Shown here piece by piece: positions 41,913 through 52,409 of a stretch of 64,000 bases of DNA. Source of the stretch: Chrysophaeum taylorii. Lineage: Eukaryota; Sar; Pelagophyceae; Pelagomonadales; Pelagomonadaceae. The number at the start of each line of letters is the position of its first letter. The stretch's first letter is position 1. The notes beneath the pieces are model-generated. The model searched no databases. It was not told the origin of the DNA and saw only the letters and a program-made list of their open reading frames with translations. The position numbers and the translations under genes are program-made. The DNA lies in the NCBI GenBank assembly GCA_029834535.1, contig JAQMWT010000388.1, positions 213,176-277,175 of the forward strand. The letters run 5' to 3'.

Positions 41913-42846
41913 ATGAAACTTTTGAAAGTAAAGATGTGGTGGTGGTGGGCGCTAAGCAGCATCAACGTGGCGCGCGCCGGGTTCGGGTCCGACGGGCGCA
42001 TCCGGCAGGTGGAGTACGCCCTGCGCGCGTCGGCGCGCGGCGGTCTGGTGCGCTCGTGCGACTGCAACGCGTGATCACTCACCCACCCAGGTCGTGGCTG
42101 TGGAAGCCGCCGACGGAGCACTCGTCGCGGCGAAGATCGAGGACGAGGGCCCGGTGACGAACCTGCGCGACGACCGCGACCTGAAGATCAGCGAGATCGC
42201 GCCGAACCTGGCGCTCGGGACCGCGGGAATGGCTGGCGACGCGCGGCACCTCGCTTCGCGCGGTCGATTCGTCGCCGTCGAACATTGGTTCAAGTTCGGC
42301 GAGTGTCCGCCCGCGCGCCGCGTCGCGCGCGGCCTCGCCGAGCACGCCCTCTCCTTCTCCGGGAGTCCTCTCGCGGCCGAAGAACCCAGGTACCGCACGG
42401 CGAGACCGATGGGCGTATCCGCTCTCCTCGCGGGCGTCGACCGCGACGGCGCTGCCGTCTACTCCATCTCCCCCGGCGGCGACACGCGCCGCTGGCGGGC
42501 CGCGGCCGTCGGCAACCAGGCTTCCGCCGCCGAACAGGCTCTCGAGGACGAGCTGCGCCACTGCGGCACCTCGACTTGGACCCTCGACGACGCTCAGCGA
42601 GCTGTCGTCCGCGTCATGCAGCGCGTCGCAGTTCAGGCAGCCCAGCCTGCGCTCTCGAGCGATTCCCTAAGGATCATGCTCGTCCGCCAGCCCCCCCCAC
42701 GCACCCCTTCCCAAACCTACGATGCCGACACCTACGACGACGGTTGGTTTTCGCCCCGCGCCGCGTCCTGCTACGCGCTGACCAAGGACGAAATCGACGA
42801 GCTCCTCCGCCTCCGAAATACGGCGCCACCGCAACCGTCGGTATAG
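41913..42846 (+). CDS. Divergent proteasome alpha-type subunit with hydrophobic leader, two exons
   Basis: Exon 1 (41913-42047) and exon 2 (42091-42846) join across a 43-nt intron in phase 0 to 296 aa. GFGSDGRIRQVEYALRAS is the proteasome A-type N-terminal signature, and VVAVEAADGALVAAKIED, LALGTAGMAGDARHLA and DGAAVYSISPGG follow the alpha-subunit order. The fold is right, but many usual residues differ. Instead of the normal short polar N-terminus, the signature is preceded by KVKMWWWWALSSINVARA, a basic residue pair plus hydrophobic core with a signal-peptidase-like ARA/G site. Starting at the second Met (41934) keeps this leader. The C-terminal 40 residues are an extra acidic/helical tail. 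Confidence 0.75.
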
Positions 42847-43377
42847 AGGGCCTGTGATTTGTGTCCCTCATGAGTCGCACTTCTTCGTCGTCGGAATATA
42901 AGGACCCGCGGGTGAGTGACATCATGATAATTTTAACTGAGGGCCTTTATTTTACCAACGCTTGGAACCAACAGCAGCATAGTGTCCCGCCATGTTCGAT
43001 GAGTTTGCGCTTTTCAGCAGTCTAACACCCCACGTCATCTGCGACCAAATTTGGCAGCTGGATTTATTTTGCTGTTATGCACGCGCATGGCCCCCTCAAT
43101 TTTTTTTTTCATGGCACTTACTACTTGTTGTTGTCCGGCTCTGTTGTGCGCGCGTGCAGAGCCAGAGGGTGTTGTTTCCTTCGGACGACTGAACACGCGC
43201 AAAACAACGTGTCCCTCGGCTACTACTACTACGGACACGCACGCCGCCTTAGAGGAGGCGAAATCGAGTCCGTTGATTTTACCGATTTTTTTTAAGCCGC
43301 CGCGCGAAAGTACTACAACCCCTGTTGTTGTACTCCATCCTCAGCGTGTTTGTTGTGTGTCAAAAAAACAACTCAAA
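42847..43377. other. Intergenic, no gene seen
   Basis: These 531 bp lie upstream of the exostosin gene. The exostosin frame is open back to about 43051 but has no ATG before 43378 that improves the protein. Confidence 0.4.
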
Positions 43378-44724
43378 ATGATGAAGCATGCGACAGCGTG
43401 TTTCGTGATGATGGTGGCGGGTGGGGAGAGCAAGCCGCGGATGTGGCCGAGGGTGTACGTGTACGACCTGCCCGTGTTCTGGGACGAAGAGCGGTTCACG
43501 TTGCGGGACATGCGGCCCAGCGTCGAAAAGAAGCGGTTACGGGTCCAGCATGACGTCGAGAAGCGCATATTTGGTCACCGGTGCGAGGGGTTTGACGAAT
43601 CGAAAACGAGCATGTTCACGGTCGTCGAGATCCTGCTATGGCGCGTGCTGCGATCGCCGCTCTACTACGAGCCAGATCCGAGCCTCGCAGACCTGTTTTT
43701 CGTGCCTATCTGGCCGCGCGACAAAAACGAGCCGGGGTGGCTCGACGTCTGCAGCCGCGACGTGAATTTTCACGTCGAACACCATCTCAAACACTTTACC
43801 GAGGCGAACGCGCACCGCCATTTTTTCGTCGTAGCAAAGGGGCACACCAAGCCGAAATTAAACTGCGACGCGTGGTGGAAAAAACCTCGAGGACTTCTCC
43901 AGCGGGCGATGCGCTTCGCGTATTCGGAGGATTTCAGCGAATTGTCGAACAAAGGGGGCTACGGACCCTTGAGGTTCGACGACGACTATATTGCAAACGA
44001 GCTCGCCCCCGACGCGCTGGAAGACGGCGACGTCTTCTTTCCTCACCTCGTCTCGATACCGTACCCGTCGAGCGTCCACGCCGAGAAGTTCGACAATGCC
44101 CATTTCCACAGAGTCCACTACCACAAACGCCGAATCTTCACCTCCTTTATTGGAAGTGATCACACCTTGGGGAACGCCTCGGGCAAGTACGCGATGGCGC
44201 GCGCGAAACTCATGCGAGACTGCCTAAAAAGGCGAGAGACTTGTTCGTGCTTTCGCACCGACCACCACATGCTCCAGTGCGGCCAGCTCGTCGAAGAGTA
44301 CGCCAATGCCACCTTCTGCTTCCAGCCGGGCGGGGATTCGCCTTACCGGAAGGGCCTCTACGACGCGCTCGCGCTCGGCTGTATCCCCGTCGTCTTCGGA
44401 CTATACGAAACTCGAGTCTCGCCATGGCACTTCTGGACAGGCCATCGCCAAAACTCTATGGTCGTCATCAACGAGACGGCTTATCTCCGAGGCGAAATCG
44501 ACGTCTTCGACCATCTCCTCTCCATCAGCGACACCAGCATTCGCAAGATGCAGGCGATTATCGCCCAAAACGCGCACCGCCTCCAGTATGCCTACTACGA
44601 TTTCCCCGATGACGCGGTCGACATCATTCTCCGTGGCGCCTGGCACATGGCCAAGCTTCGAGATGCCATCTATCATGCCCAAGCGACGCGAGCAGGAAAG
44701 CCCCGCCCACGACATTATTCATAA
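43378..44724 (+). CDS. Exostosin-family glycosyltransferase (GT47)
   Basis: The protein is 448 aa from the ATG at 43378, beginning with a short hydrophobic leader (HATACFVMMVAGG) that fits a signal peptide or anchor. The exostosin domain is clear: PRVYVYDLPVFWDEERF, a middle with PSLADLFFVPIWPRD, and the GT47 donor-site block SCFRTDHHMLQC then ATFCFQPGGDSPYRKGLYDALALGCIPVVFG. Exostosins transfer sugars in the Golgi to make proteoglycans in animals or cell-wall pectin/xyloglucan in plants. With the GT2 synthase and the sulfotransferase in the same window this gives three polysaccharide-related genes, though they are not clustered. Confidence 0.88.
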   Translation: MMKHATACFVMMVAGGESKPRMWPRVYVYDLPVFWDEERFTLRDMRPSVEKKRLRVQHDVEKRIFGHRCEGFDESKTSMFTVVEILLWRVLRSPLYYEPDPSLADLFFVPIWPRDKNEPGWLDVCSRDVNFHVEHHLKHFTEANAHRHFFVVAKGHTKPKLNCDAWWKKPRGLLQRAMRFAYSEDFSELSNKGGYGPLRFDDDYIANELAPDALEDGDVFFPHLVSIPYPSSVHAEKFDNAHFHRVHYHKRRIFTSFIGSDHTLGNASGKYAMARAKLMRDCLKRRETCSCFRTDHHMLQCGQLVEEYANATFCFQPGGDSPYRKGLYDALALGCIPVVFGLYETRVSPWHFWTGHRQNSMVVINETAYLRGEIDVFDHLLSISDTSIRKMQAIIAQNAHRLQYAYYDFPDDAVDIILRGAWHMAKLRDAIYHAQATRAGKPRPRHYS

Positions 44725-47700
44725 TATATACCCTAGGCCGCCACCGCGTGCTCTCCGCCGACGCTCCCTCCCTCCCTCCCTCCTGCCTCGAGATTCAATC
44801 ATTCGGCGCTCCTCGCTGCAGACCTACCCAGAACGCACACACTCGCTACCGCGTCTGTCCCCTCCGAGACTATTATGTGATTTTATCTAATATTCTTTCA
44901 AATTTCGTGCGCTTGATAGTTTTGACATCCTCGCCATTATTTTTTGTTGTCCATGCGACGCGCGCTACAGTCAAGCGACTCGCGCAACATGGAGGCGTCT
45001 GCCCAGGGAATTCGAATTTGAATTTGAATTTGAGTTGGTTGGCCACTTTCAGTGGGGTCGCTTCCCCGAAGTGCACCCACCACCCACCCACCCACCCGGG
45101 AGCGGAAAGTATAAATTTGCGGCACCGAACGACTTCCATGAAGAAATATTCCCCCGACGGCGCTTGTTGGCACGCACCCACAAGTTTGCAGTTCTCGTGA
45201 GGCTGCCGAAGAAGGCAAATTCGACGCACGACTTTTGGGCTACCACCACAGACAGGCAATCCATCTTCCCACGGAAAAAAAAAAAGGCACCCAAATGAAG
45301 ACTGACCTCGATGTGGCCAGCCTCCAGGAACTGCCGGAGTGCACAGATGTCCTTCCATTCGAAGAAAGCTGGTCGCCCGCCAAGAGCAGCATCGGTGCGC
45401 GATGATTTCTTCCACGACACCTGATGACTCCTCCGATGTGTCCGCAAAGAGGAGCTATACTGCTTTTTGGGGAAGAAAATATGCTTTTTATCCACTAGTG
45501 TCCGCTTCTTATGCGCGCACCCGCTCGATAATATTGAGGTAAGCCGCTACACTCCAAAGTGTCTGCCATCAGGCAAGAAAATATGTTGTTTCTTGCGTGG
45601 GCACCCGTTCTTCTCGCGACAACTCTAGGACTCCTCGAGATGGCCGGCTCGAGCTGCGACATTGCACGCTCCGTCGTCGTCCCAACTTCGGACAATCGTG
45701 TGCGAGTGCCACCAACTTGAGGACTTTAAGCTGACAGGGCAGCGACGTTGCACGCCTCATGCTACGAATGCACGAAGGCGTTGGACATCATCATAACTGT
45801 GTGTGTCCCGGAAATTCTGGCACATTGATGAGCTCGCACTTCTGCCATGAAGCCAGCCTTGACTAAAAGCCAGGAGATTTCGGCGAGGCGCGCTTGTTCC
45901 TCGATGCGCTTCTTCAGCGCCAGTACAAAAACGTGCCTCACTTTTGATTTGGATTAGCAGGTGGATTCGCACAAGTCGATCGTCCTGGCGGACGGGTTCA
46001 TCCCAGTTGTCCGGGGACACTACGCCAATCGTGATTAAGCACGGAGACCGCTAAATCCGGTGCGGCGTGTTTCGTCGCCAATCGCGACCAGAAAGACCTC
46101 ATTCGTGATAACAAGTCGGTGGGCTTCAACCTTCGAACCCACCCGCGATCATGACCGCCGTCGCACGGCACTACCAGGACATTCGCAAATATATAGCAGA
46201 TGCGGCGTTTGACGGGAGCATGATGGTCGGCGCACCAGGTACTCAAATCCTCCACGAGATTGAACTTAACTTCGTGCGCATTGCCAACAATGAGTGTGCT
46301 GTAATGATTCCGTAAGTCGCATCGATGCCCAATTTCTCGGTAGGTGCGCGAGTGGGGCTACTCGACGACTTCATACAATTTAAGAAAAAAACATCTTTCG
46401 CGTTGTCTTCCGCCACGTTTCATCCAATTTAAGAAAAAAACATCTTTCGCGTTGTCTTCCGCCGCGTTTGAACGCGTAGTCGAATTCGCCGAGGTCTCGG
46501 CCTCGCGGCGTACAAGCACAAGATCTATTGGCGAGTATTGTTTAACGCACTTCGACGCCATCAATAGCAGCGAGGCACACAAGCCACGACCCGTCGTGCG
46601 AGATTACGTGCGTTGTGCGTTGCTTTTTAAAGACATTATGTTCTTCATATGTGGTTCGATCGGGTGCTTGTGCCTTGAATGTTGGCCACGGACAGACAAG
46701 ATGACGGGCAATTTCGACGCTCTTTCTGATTGTAAAGATCTATATACCTCTCTTCTCCGTCCAGCTCTTTATTACCCACAGCATCTTCACGTTGCATCGT
46801 CCGTGTCGAAAAATAATCTGCGCTCGGTCGAATGTTCACGACTCTCTCTCTACGCAGCTCGTTTTTTTTTGACAAGCACAATCCCAGGCTGAACTAGCAA
46901 GCTAACTAACTAGAGACCAGCCCAATGCATGGGGCGTAGGCTACTCCAAGCGCCATGGCGCGTGGGAGTATGGTCACTGGGCGATGAGACGGAGGGGGTT
47001 AGAAAGGGGGATTGAGGACGAGTTGATTTGTTGTCGCCACGGTTTTGAGGCTGAACGTGGCAAAAATACCATTCACGACGCCGATCCCAAGCGACTCGCT
47101 CGACTTCGTGCTTGAGCTTTAAGTCGACCTGAGGCCGGTCATCTGTGTTGCTGAGGCCGGTTCCGCCCCGGAGCTTCGGGAGATGAGCTCTTGTACGGAC
47201 AACATCTCACTTGAGCGAGGTCCTCGAAGAGACCGCCGCTGACGTGGGGTGGCAGTGCCGTTACCATCCGTATTCAAGCTTTCGGTCTCTCGACTATGGC
47301 TATGCGCGTAAACATGCCTCTGTGTATATGTCATACGTAGAATCTCCTGCCGCCAATGTAGGTCCTCCATTTTCTAGTGTACCGTCTTTCTCTTTTTTCT
47401 CCTTGCGTCGTCACGTTGCGAGGACCCTAAACAGGTTGCGAGATTGTGACTGTGAACCTTTGGATGTAATGGTGACGTGAGTTACTGAAAAAAATTAATC
47501 CTTGCCTTAGTGCTCGGGTTGCTTCAAACGGGGCCATTCCCAGGTCGCCATGGTCGCCAGCGGTGTCGTTATCCCGCACCTCCTCCCTCAAGTCGCAAAA
47601 AATACTCTGTGGGCCGAGATCGCCATGTCGAAAGCACATTGTCGTCGCATTCTACACCTTCGTCGATATTATTTTAGGGCGATCCCGCCTCGAACCCGGT

Positions 47701-48008
47701 GGTCATCCCGGCCATCACACGCATCGTCATTACGAACTGCCATGTTTCTGATTCTTCTCGTCTTCGGCAGTTTTTCTCTTCAACAACAATACTACTATCT
47801 ATGGCAGGATCCATAGCGTCAGCGGAGCGCGTCTTAGGAGACTGCGTGAAGGAGGGGGGTAATCTGTTCTGCTGCGAGACTTCGTGCAGCGGCACGGAAA
47901 CTCCATGATAGTATTCTGCAGCCCAATAGTACGTCCACGTCACATATCCATTTTCAACGTGACCCTGGCTACTTTTTTATTAATCTCCAGATACGACGTA
48001 TGCCATTC
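44725..48008. other. 3.3 kb without a supportable gene
   Basis: Both strands have only short frames, codon composition drops to AT-richer values, and no domain is recognised. Fragments such as RHYQDIRKYIADAAFDGSMM (plus, near 46170) could be remains of a mobile element. The composition change marks the start of the repeat-rich part of the window. Confidence 0.4.
46371..46468. repeat. 49-bp tandem duplication
   Basis: The unit beginning TCAT-CAATTTAAGAAAAAAA at 46371 is repeated at 46420 with very few differences. Confidence 0.85.
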
Positions 48009-48560
48009 TCACTGAGGTTCGCTATCAGCATCGCAGTCGTAAGTTTTATGACCGCGGTACGAGAGGTGAGCCGTCCAGAGCACAAAGGCAACATTCAGAA
48101 AGAGCGGCCGTAGAAAGGGCGGGACGACGGCGAAGTTAAAGGTCTGCGTTGGGACCCAGACGCTAACAGAGGCGAGCATTGTCGCGGCGAATTCGTTGGT
48201 CATCCGGGTTGAGTAGCGTTGTCTGAGGGTCGCGAACGGGCCCCAGAGCTCGGAGTACAAGTAGAAAAGGCCGTTCGTCAGCGGCGCCATGGTCGACTGG
48301 TTGAGCGCGACCTTGATAGCCAGACCGCGCGCGCCGCCGCCAAAGCGCTCGAGCCATCGGAACCACAACGTCGAGCTTGGGCCCATCCAGACTGCCCCCC
48401 ATAGACTCAACTTTGCTGTTCGCACTGCGTCCCACTCCCGTCGCTCCAAGATCTGAGATATCACATCGCCGCAGCTTGTGACGACCATCGCGCTGGCGCA
48501 ATTCGTCTCCAAAGGCCGCCGCCTGAGCGCCTCAAGGTACCGCGCGACTAGAAAGGCCAT
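48009..48560 (-). CDS. Mpv17/PMP22 family membrane protein
   Basis: Starting at the ATG at 48560 the protein is 183 aa, the usual length of the family; the frame is open upstream only from a TTG. The N-terminal signature is complete: RYLEALRRRPLETNCASAM then VVTSCGDVISQ. The C-terminal block VWVPTQTFNFAVVPPFLRPLF and the final helix with WTAHLSYRGHK also match. Four hydrophobic segments are present. Mpv17-type proteins sit in the mitochondrial inner membrane or peroxisome and act as channels or in nucleotide homeostasis. It is the only ordinary host gene within the repeat-rich part of the window, and no intron is seen. Confidence 0.9.
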   Translation of the reverse strand: MAFLVARYLEALRRRPLETNCASAMVVTSCGDVISQILERREWDAVRTAKLSLWGAVWMGPSSTLWFRWLERFGGGARGLAIKVALNQSTMAPLTNGLFYLYSELWGPFATLRQRYSTRMTNEFAATMLASVSVWVPTQTFNFAVVPPFLRPLFLNVAFVLWTAHLSYRGHKTYDCDADSEPQ

Positions 48561-48701
48561 CGAGATGTCCGAGTGATGTGGGCGGCAATGACTTCCCGGT
48601 GCTGCTCGCACCGCCGCCCGCAAGCCGGACGAAATGTCGTGCAGTCCGACTTATTACGTCACGAAGAAAATCTTGCTTCAAAAGCGATTAGGGGACAACT
48701 A

Positions 48702-49742
48702 TACTTACTCCCCACACACACCCCCCTCTTAGCAGTCGACATTTAAAGACAACTATACGATGACCCCGACTAGGTCCCGCGTACTTATCTCCGCCCGTCA
48801 GGCACATCCCTCATACCCCACAACCCCACCCACATCCTTCATGCTCCCCACACACACCCCCCTCTTAGCAGTCGACATTTAAAGACAACTATACTTACGG
48901 CCGGTACCGAGGCAATCTCGCCCGACGTCAAGTCGTCCCAGACATCCTCACCACGCTCGACAACAAGGAGCAACTCTACGACATCAAAACCCTCGCTTGG
49001 GGTTCGTTGTACACCGCCCACGCCCTCCATCCCTCCCACCCGTCGCCTGTCGATCGGCGCGCAGCGCAAGTCCACTCCGAATACCTCGCTCACGCCCGCG
49101 GCATCGACGCCATCATCCCCAAGCCGGGTACAGCACCACCGCCTGGCTTCTTGGGCCCTGTCGAACAGCGGCTACGTAGCTACGGCACCGTCGCCGGCCT
49201 CGTCTTTGGTGCCTTCGGTGAGGCCAGCGCGGCGTGCCACGTTCTCGCCCAAACATGCGCAGAGCGCATCGCTGCGCGAACCTGGGTGACAAGCGGCTGC
49301 GCCAACTTCACAGAGGCAAAGGCGGCCCAAACTCGCCGCATCTACCGTGAGTGGGGGATCGCCAACGCATTAGGCCGGGCTCGCTGTGCCCTCACCGCCC
49401 TCACCCATGTCGCCGCCTCGGGGAACCCCGCCCAGGCCGCCCGATCCCAGCAGGACGTCACCCTTCGTCGCACATACGTCCGGCGGCAGCATGCGTACGA
49501 CCTACGGGCGGGGCCCGTCCTCTCTTCGCCTGCCCCACGCCTCGGCGATGACCCCGACTAGGTCCCGCGTACTTATCTCCGCCCGTCAGGCACATCCCTC
49601 ATACCCCACAAACCCACCCACACCCTTCATGCTCCCCACACACACCCCCCTCTTAGCAGTCGACATTTAAAGACAACTATACATACAACCCACCCACATC
49701 CTTCATGCTCCCCACACACACCCCCCCCCTCTTAGCAGTCGA
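48702..49742. repeat. Satellite-like repeats with a 136-bp direct repeat pair
   Basis: A motif CTCTTAGCAGTCGACATTTA followed by AAGACAACTATAC occurs with its GTCGA at 48735, 48871 and 49659. A further copy was split by the LTR element (GTCGA at 49738 and 60155). A longer 136-bp unit beginning GATGACCCCGACTAGGTCCC is found at 48759-48894 and 49547-49682, flanking the retroelement fragment between them. Confidence 0.8.
48896..49561 (+). mobile_element. 3'-terminal fragment of another retroelement ORF
   Basis: One frame is open from the satellite junction at 48896 to the stop at 49561. It includes RYRGNLARRQVVPDILTTL, GTVAGLVFGAFGEAS and AAQTRRIYREWGI. The GAFGE-type segment followed by AAQTxRIYR and an Arg/Ala helix also occurs at 61316-61900 on the other strand. 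This pattern is typical of the C-terminal part of reverse-transcriptase-type polyproteins of algal retroelements, from what I know of such sequences. The fragment lacks a start and is bounded by 136-bp repeats, so it is a 5'-truncated copy. It has no conserved RT core and is not expected to be active. Confidence 0.4.
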
Positions 49743-50123
49743 TGTGGCGTAAGGAGAATTTTAGGGGCTACCTGGCGTGCCTTCGAATCCTGGCTCGCCG
49801 ATCGCGTCCGTGCCCTTGGTGGGATCACTGGACGAGGATGGCCGTTCTCCCGCCACGCGACCACAAACAACTCCTGCGCCTGGTCCTCTCAACTTGAGGA
49901 TCGGCTGTTGCTTTATGATCAAAGATAATCGAAATCAGAAATCAGGGTGACACATGTCACGGAAAAGGAAGATGATGTCAGAGAAAACTCGGTGACACAT
50001 GTCACGGAAAAGGAAGATGATGTCAGAGAAAACTCTGACCTCATCGGAACGGAGTAGGGTGCCCCTGATAAGGGGGGGGCCTAGAAGAGGGGTAAGCCTT
50101 AGGAGGCGGGAGTTGCCGCCACA
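49743..50123 (-). repeat. 3' LTR
   Basis: 381 bp with TG...CA ends, about 95% alike to the other LTR outside an internal tandem-repeat difference. It contains two 44-bp tandem units with GTGACACATGTCAC and GATGATGTCAGAG, and a stem-loop at 50016-50045 with one mismatch. A purine-rich stretch read on the minus strand (AGGGGAGTCC) directly precedes it and could be the polypurine tract. Confidence 0.9.
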
Positions 50124-50163
50124 GGACTCCCCTGGTAAGAATTCGAGCTGCCCCAGCGAGGTG

Positions 50164-52344
50164 CTAGCGCGAGGAGCGCGGCTTCGCCTTACGAGCATCT
50201 CGTGAACGAATCTTCTGGTAAACGCGGGTGATGATCGGTTCAGGAACTCGACCACTGCGTAAAGTAAACTTGGGGACCAACACGTCAATCTCGTGCGGAG
50301 CGAAATCCGTGACACAAGGAGTTGTGTTGGAGGAAATTCGGGACTTGTCGGTGAAACTTCGACCTTCAACGTCCTTGAATTCGGGCTTGAGCTTGCGGTG
50401 CGAAAGGTGAGAGGTCGGCTTGAAATAAGCGACATCATCATTCGGACCCAAATCGGAATAGAAATGTAGAGCGACACGATCATTTTGGTAATCGTAAGGC
50501 TCGTAAACTTCGGCAACATAAATCTTCTTGCGCCAATCAGAGCGCTTTCGGTCAGGAATCCGGAAAACAACAAACTTACCGTGCTGATAATCATCACGGA
50601 AGGTTTCTTCGGGTTTGCGGATGGTTTGATCAACGATCGGAGGTACCATCACAGGCGTGATCTGACTTACATGAACACGTCTTTCTTCGGGCGGAGAGTC
50701 GAGAGACTCAATCCTATAGGTGACCGGGGAGAGGCGTTCCTTGATAATAAACGGCCCTCGCCATTCCGGTCGAAGTTTGTTCTGAAGGAAAGGGATGTAG
50801 AGCAAAACGTGCGATCCTTCCTTGTATTCAACATCAACATGATCAGCATTGTAAGCCAATCGCTGTTTCTTCAAAGCTTTATCACGAGCCTCGCGGACGA
50901 TCTTTGTATAATATTTCAATCGTTCGCGAGTCACGGCGACTGCATCAGAGCGAGTCTTCGGCAATAATCGCGTATCAAAGTCCATAAGCGTGTAGTCCGG
51001 CGGCAGCATCGGCTGACGGTTCAGGCGTAGCATAAAGGGAGAAATCTGCGTGCCTGGAATAAACTTGCGGTTATAGCAAAACGGAATATAATGAGCAAAG
51101 TCAGGCCAATCCGTGATGTTCCGGCCTTGAAGGCAAGCACGGAGGAAGGCCTTGATAAATCGGTTGACACGCTCAGCCGGGTTCGACTGGGCATGATAAG
51201 GAATCGTAGTTTGGTATCGTGTGTTAAAGAGATGGCAAAACTCGCGCATCAACTTGTTCACGAACTCTTTACCGTTGTCGGTACGAATCATCTGGGGCAA
51301 GTAGCCCTTGAGGAGAATGTTAATGACAAAAGACTCGAGGACAGACTCAGCAGTCTTATCGTTCAAAACATCCAGAATCAAGAAATGCGAGAACGGATCA
51401 AAAAATACTAGAAGATACGTCTCGGGACCAGCGCTGGGCAAGGGTCCAAATAAATCCATGCAAAGAACAGCACCATCACCATCGTAGACGGGCTGCTGCA
51501 AGAGTCCAGCTCGTTTCGGCTCAGGCGTACGAGCTTTCTGGCAAACTAAACATTCAGCAATGAAGACTCCAACTTCGTTCGACATGTGAGGCCACCAAAA
51601 TCGTTCTTGGATAGCCTGGACGGTACTGTGACGTCCCATATGACCACCGTTAACCGGAGTGTCATGATAGAGTCGAATAATGCGCTTGCGCAACGTAGCA
51701 GGTGCAACAATCATCGGGTGCAAATCAGCAGAAATGCGGTAAAGAACATCTTTAACGACTTCAAATCGTTCGTTCGCTCGGGAACGTCGTGGCGTCTGAC
51801 CTTGGGCCATTCGGTAGCGAATATCCTCGCACGTAGCATCAGATTCGTGCTCACGTGCGATCTCCGCGAGCGTCATATTATCGGGTATCTTATCGATATA
51901 ATCTTTGTAAGCGGCTGCGTCCTTGAAGATCTGTGGCTCATCGCGCGCACGGTTCTTCCGACGTTGTCTCGTAGCGTGAGACGTAGCCAATTTCATCGGA
52001 TCCTTTTCAGGATCTTCTTCCTCGTCTTCCGGCAGTTCGGTCGTAATAAACGACATTATGAAGTGGCAGCCGGAGACGGGAACTCCTTGGTCATCAACAG
52101 GTCGGGGGAGCTCTTGGAACACTAAATAAGCGTGGTTCAAAGGTTCTCCAAACTCGTCAGTCTCGATGACATGATCTATCGGGTTGCGGGAGAGACAGTC
52201 AGGGATACTCATTCCCGGTGACTTTCCCGGCTTGTAACCAAGTTCAGGGTCAAAATTGGCGAGGCGCATCGCCCAACGAGCAAGCTGCCCAGACGAGTGC
52301 GTCGCCTTACGTAAAAACGTCAAATTTCGGTGATCGGTCTCCAA
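50164..52344 (-). CDS. Integrase with RNase H end, LTR element pol (part 2)
   Basis: The frame is 726 codons and is open further upstream (to about 52445) without an ATG, so it is read from the RT frame. It begins with the end of RNase H (TDHRNLTFLRKATHSSGQLARW). Then come an H2C2 zinc domain (HDTPVNGGHMGRH...CLVCQKA) and the DDE core: CMDLFGPLP (first Asp), MIRTDNGKEFVN (second Asp) and HAQSNPAERVNRFIK (Glu). A GPF/Y module follows (WRGPFIIKERLSPVTYRI). Beyond it lies a 160-residue extension with KFVVFRIPDRKRSDWRKKIY and VALHFYSDLG, which resembles a small beta-barrel and could be a chromatin-binding module in place of a chromodomain. Confidence 0.9.
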   Translation of the reverse strand: METDHRNLTFLRKATHSSGQLARWAMRLANFDPELGYKPGKSPGMSIPDCLSRNPIDHVIETDEFGEPLNHAYLVFQELPRPVDDQGVPVSGCHFIMSFITTELPEDEEEDPEKDPMKLATSHATRQRRKNRARDEPQIFKDAAAYKDYIDKIPDNMTLAEIAREHESDATCEDIRYRMAQGQTPRRSRANERFEVVKDVLYRISADLHPMIVAPATLRKRIIRLYHDTPVNGGHMGRHSTVQAIQERFWWPHMSNEVGVFIAECLVCQKARTPEPKRAGLLQQPVYDGDGAVLCMDLFGPLPSAGPETYLLVFFDPFSHFLILDVLNDKTAESVLESFVINILLKGYLPQMIRTDNGKEFVNKLMREFCHLFNTRYQTTIPYHAQSNPAERVNRFIKAFLRACLQGRNITDWPDFAHYIPFCYNRKFIPGTQISPFMLRLNRQPMLPPDYTLMDFDTRLLPKTRSDAVAVTRERLKYYTKIVREARDKALKKQRLAYNADHVDVEYKEGSHVLLYIPFLQNKLRPEWRGPFIIKERLSPVTYRIESLDSPPEERRVHVSQITPVMVPPIVDQTIRKPEETFRDDYQHGKFVVFRIPDRKRSDWRKKIYVAEVYEPYDYQNDRVALHFYSDLGPNDDVAYFKPTSHLSHRKLKPEFKDVEGRSFTDKSRISSNTTPCVTDFAPHEIDVLVPKFTLRSGRVPEPIITRVYQKIRSRDARKAKPRSSR

Positions 52345-52409
52345 AACAGTCCGGTGCCCTTCGATGTAGGCTCGAAAGTGCTCTAGAGAAAGTATAACTG
52401 CCAGCAGCT

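Noticed and set aside
48702-49742. CRISPR-like array
   Set aside because: The repeats are not evenly spaced, the spacers are not unique sequences of equal length, and the genome is eukaryotic.
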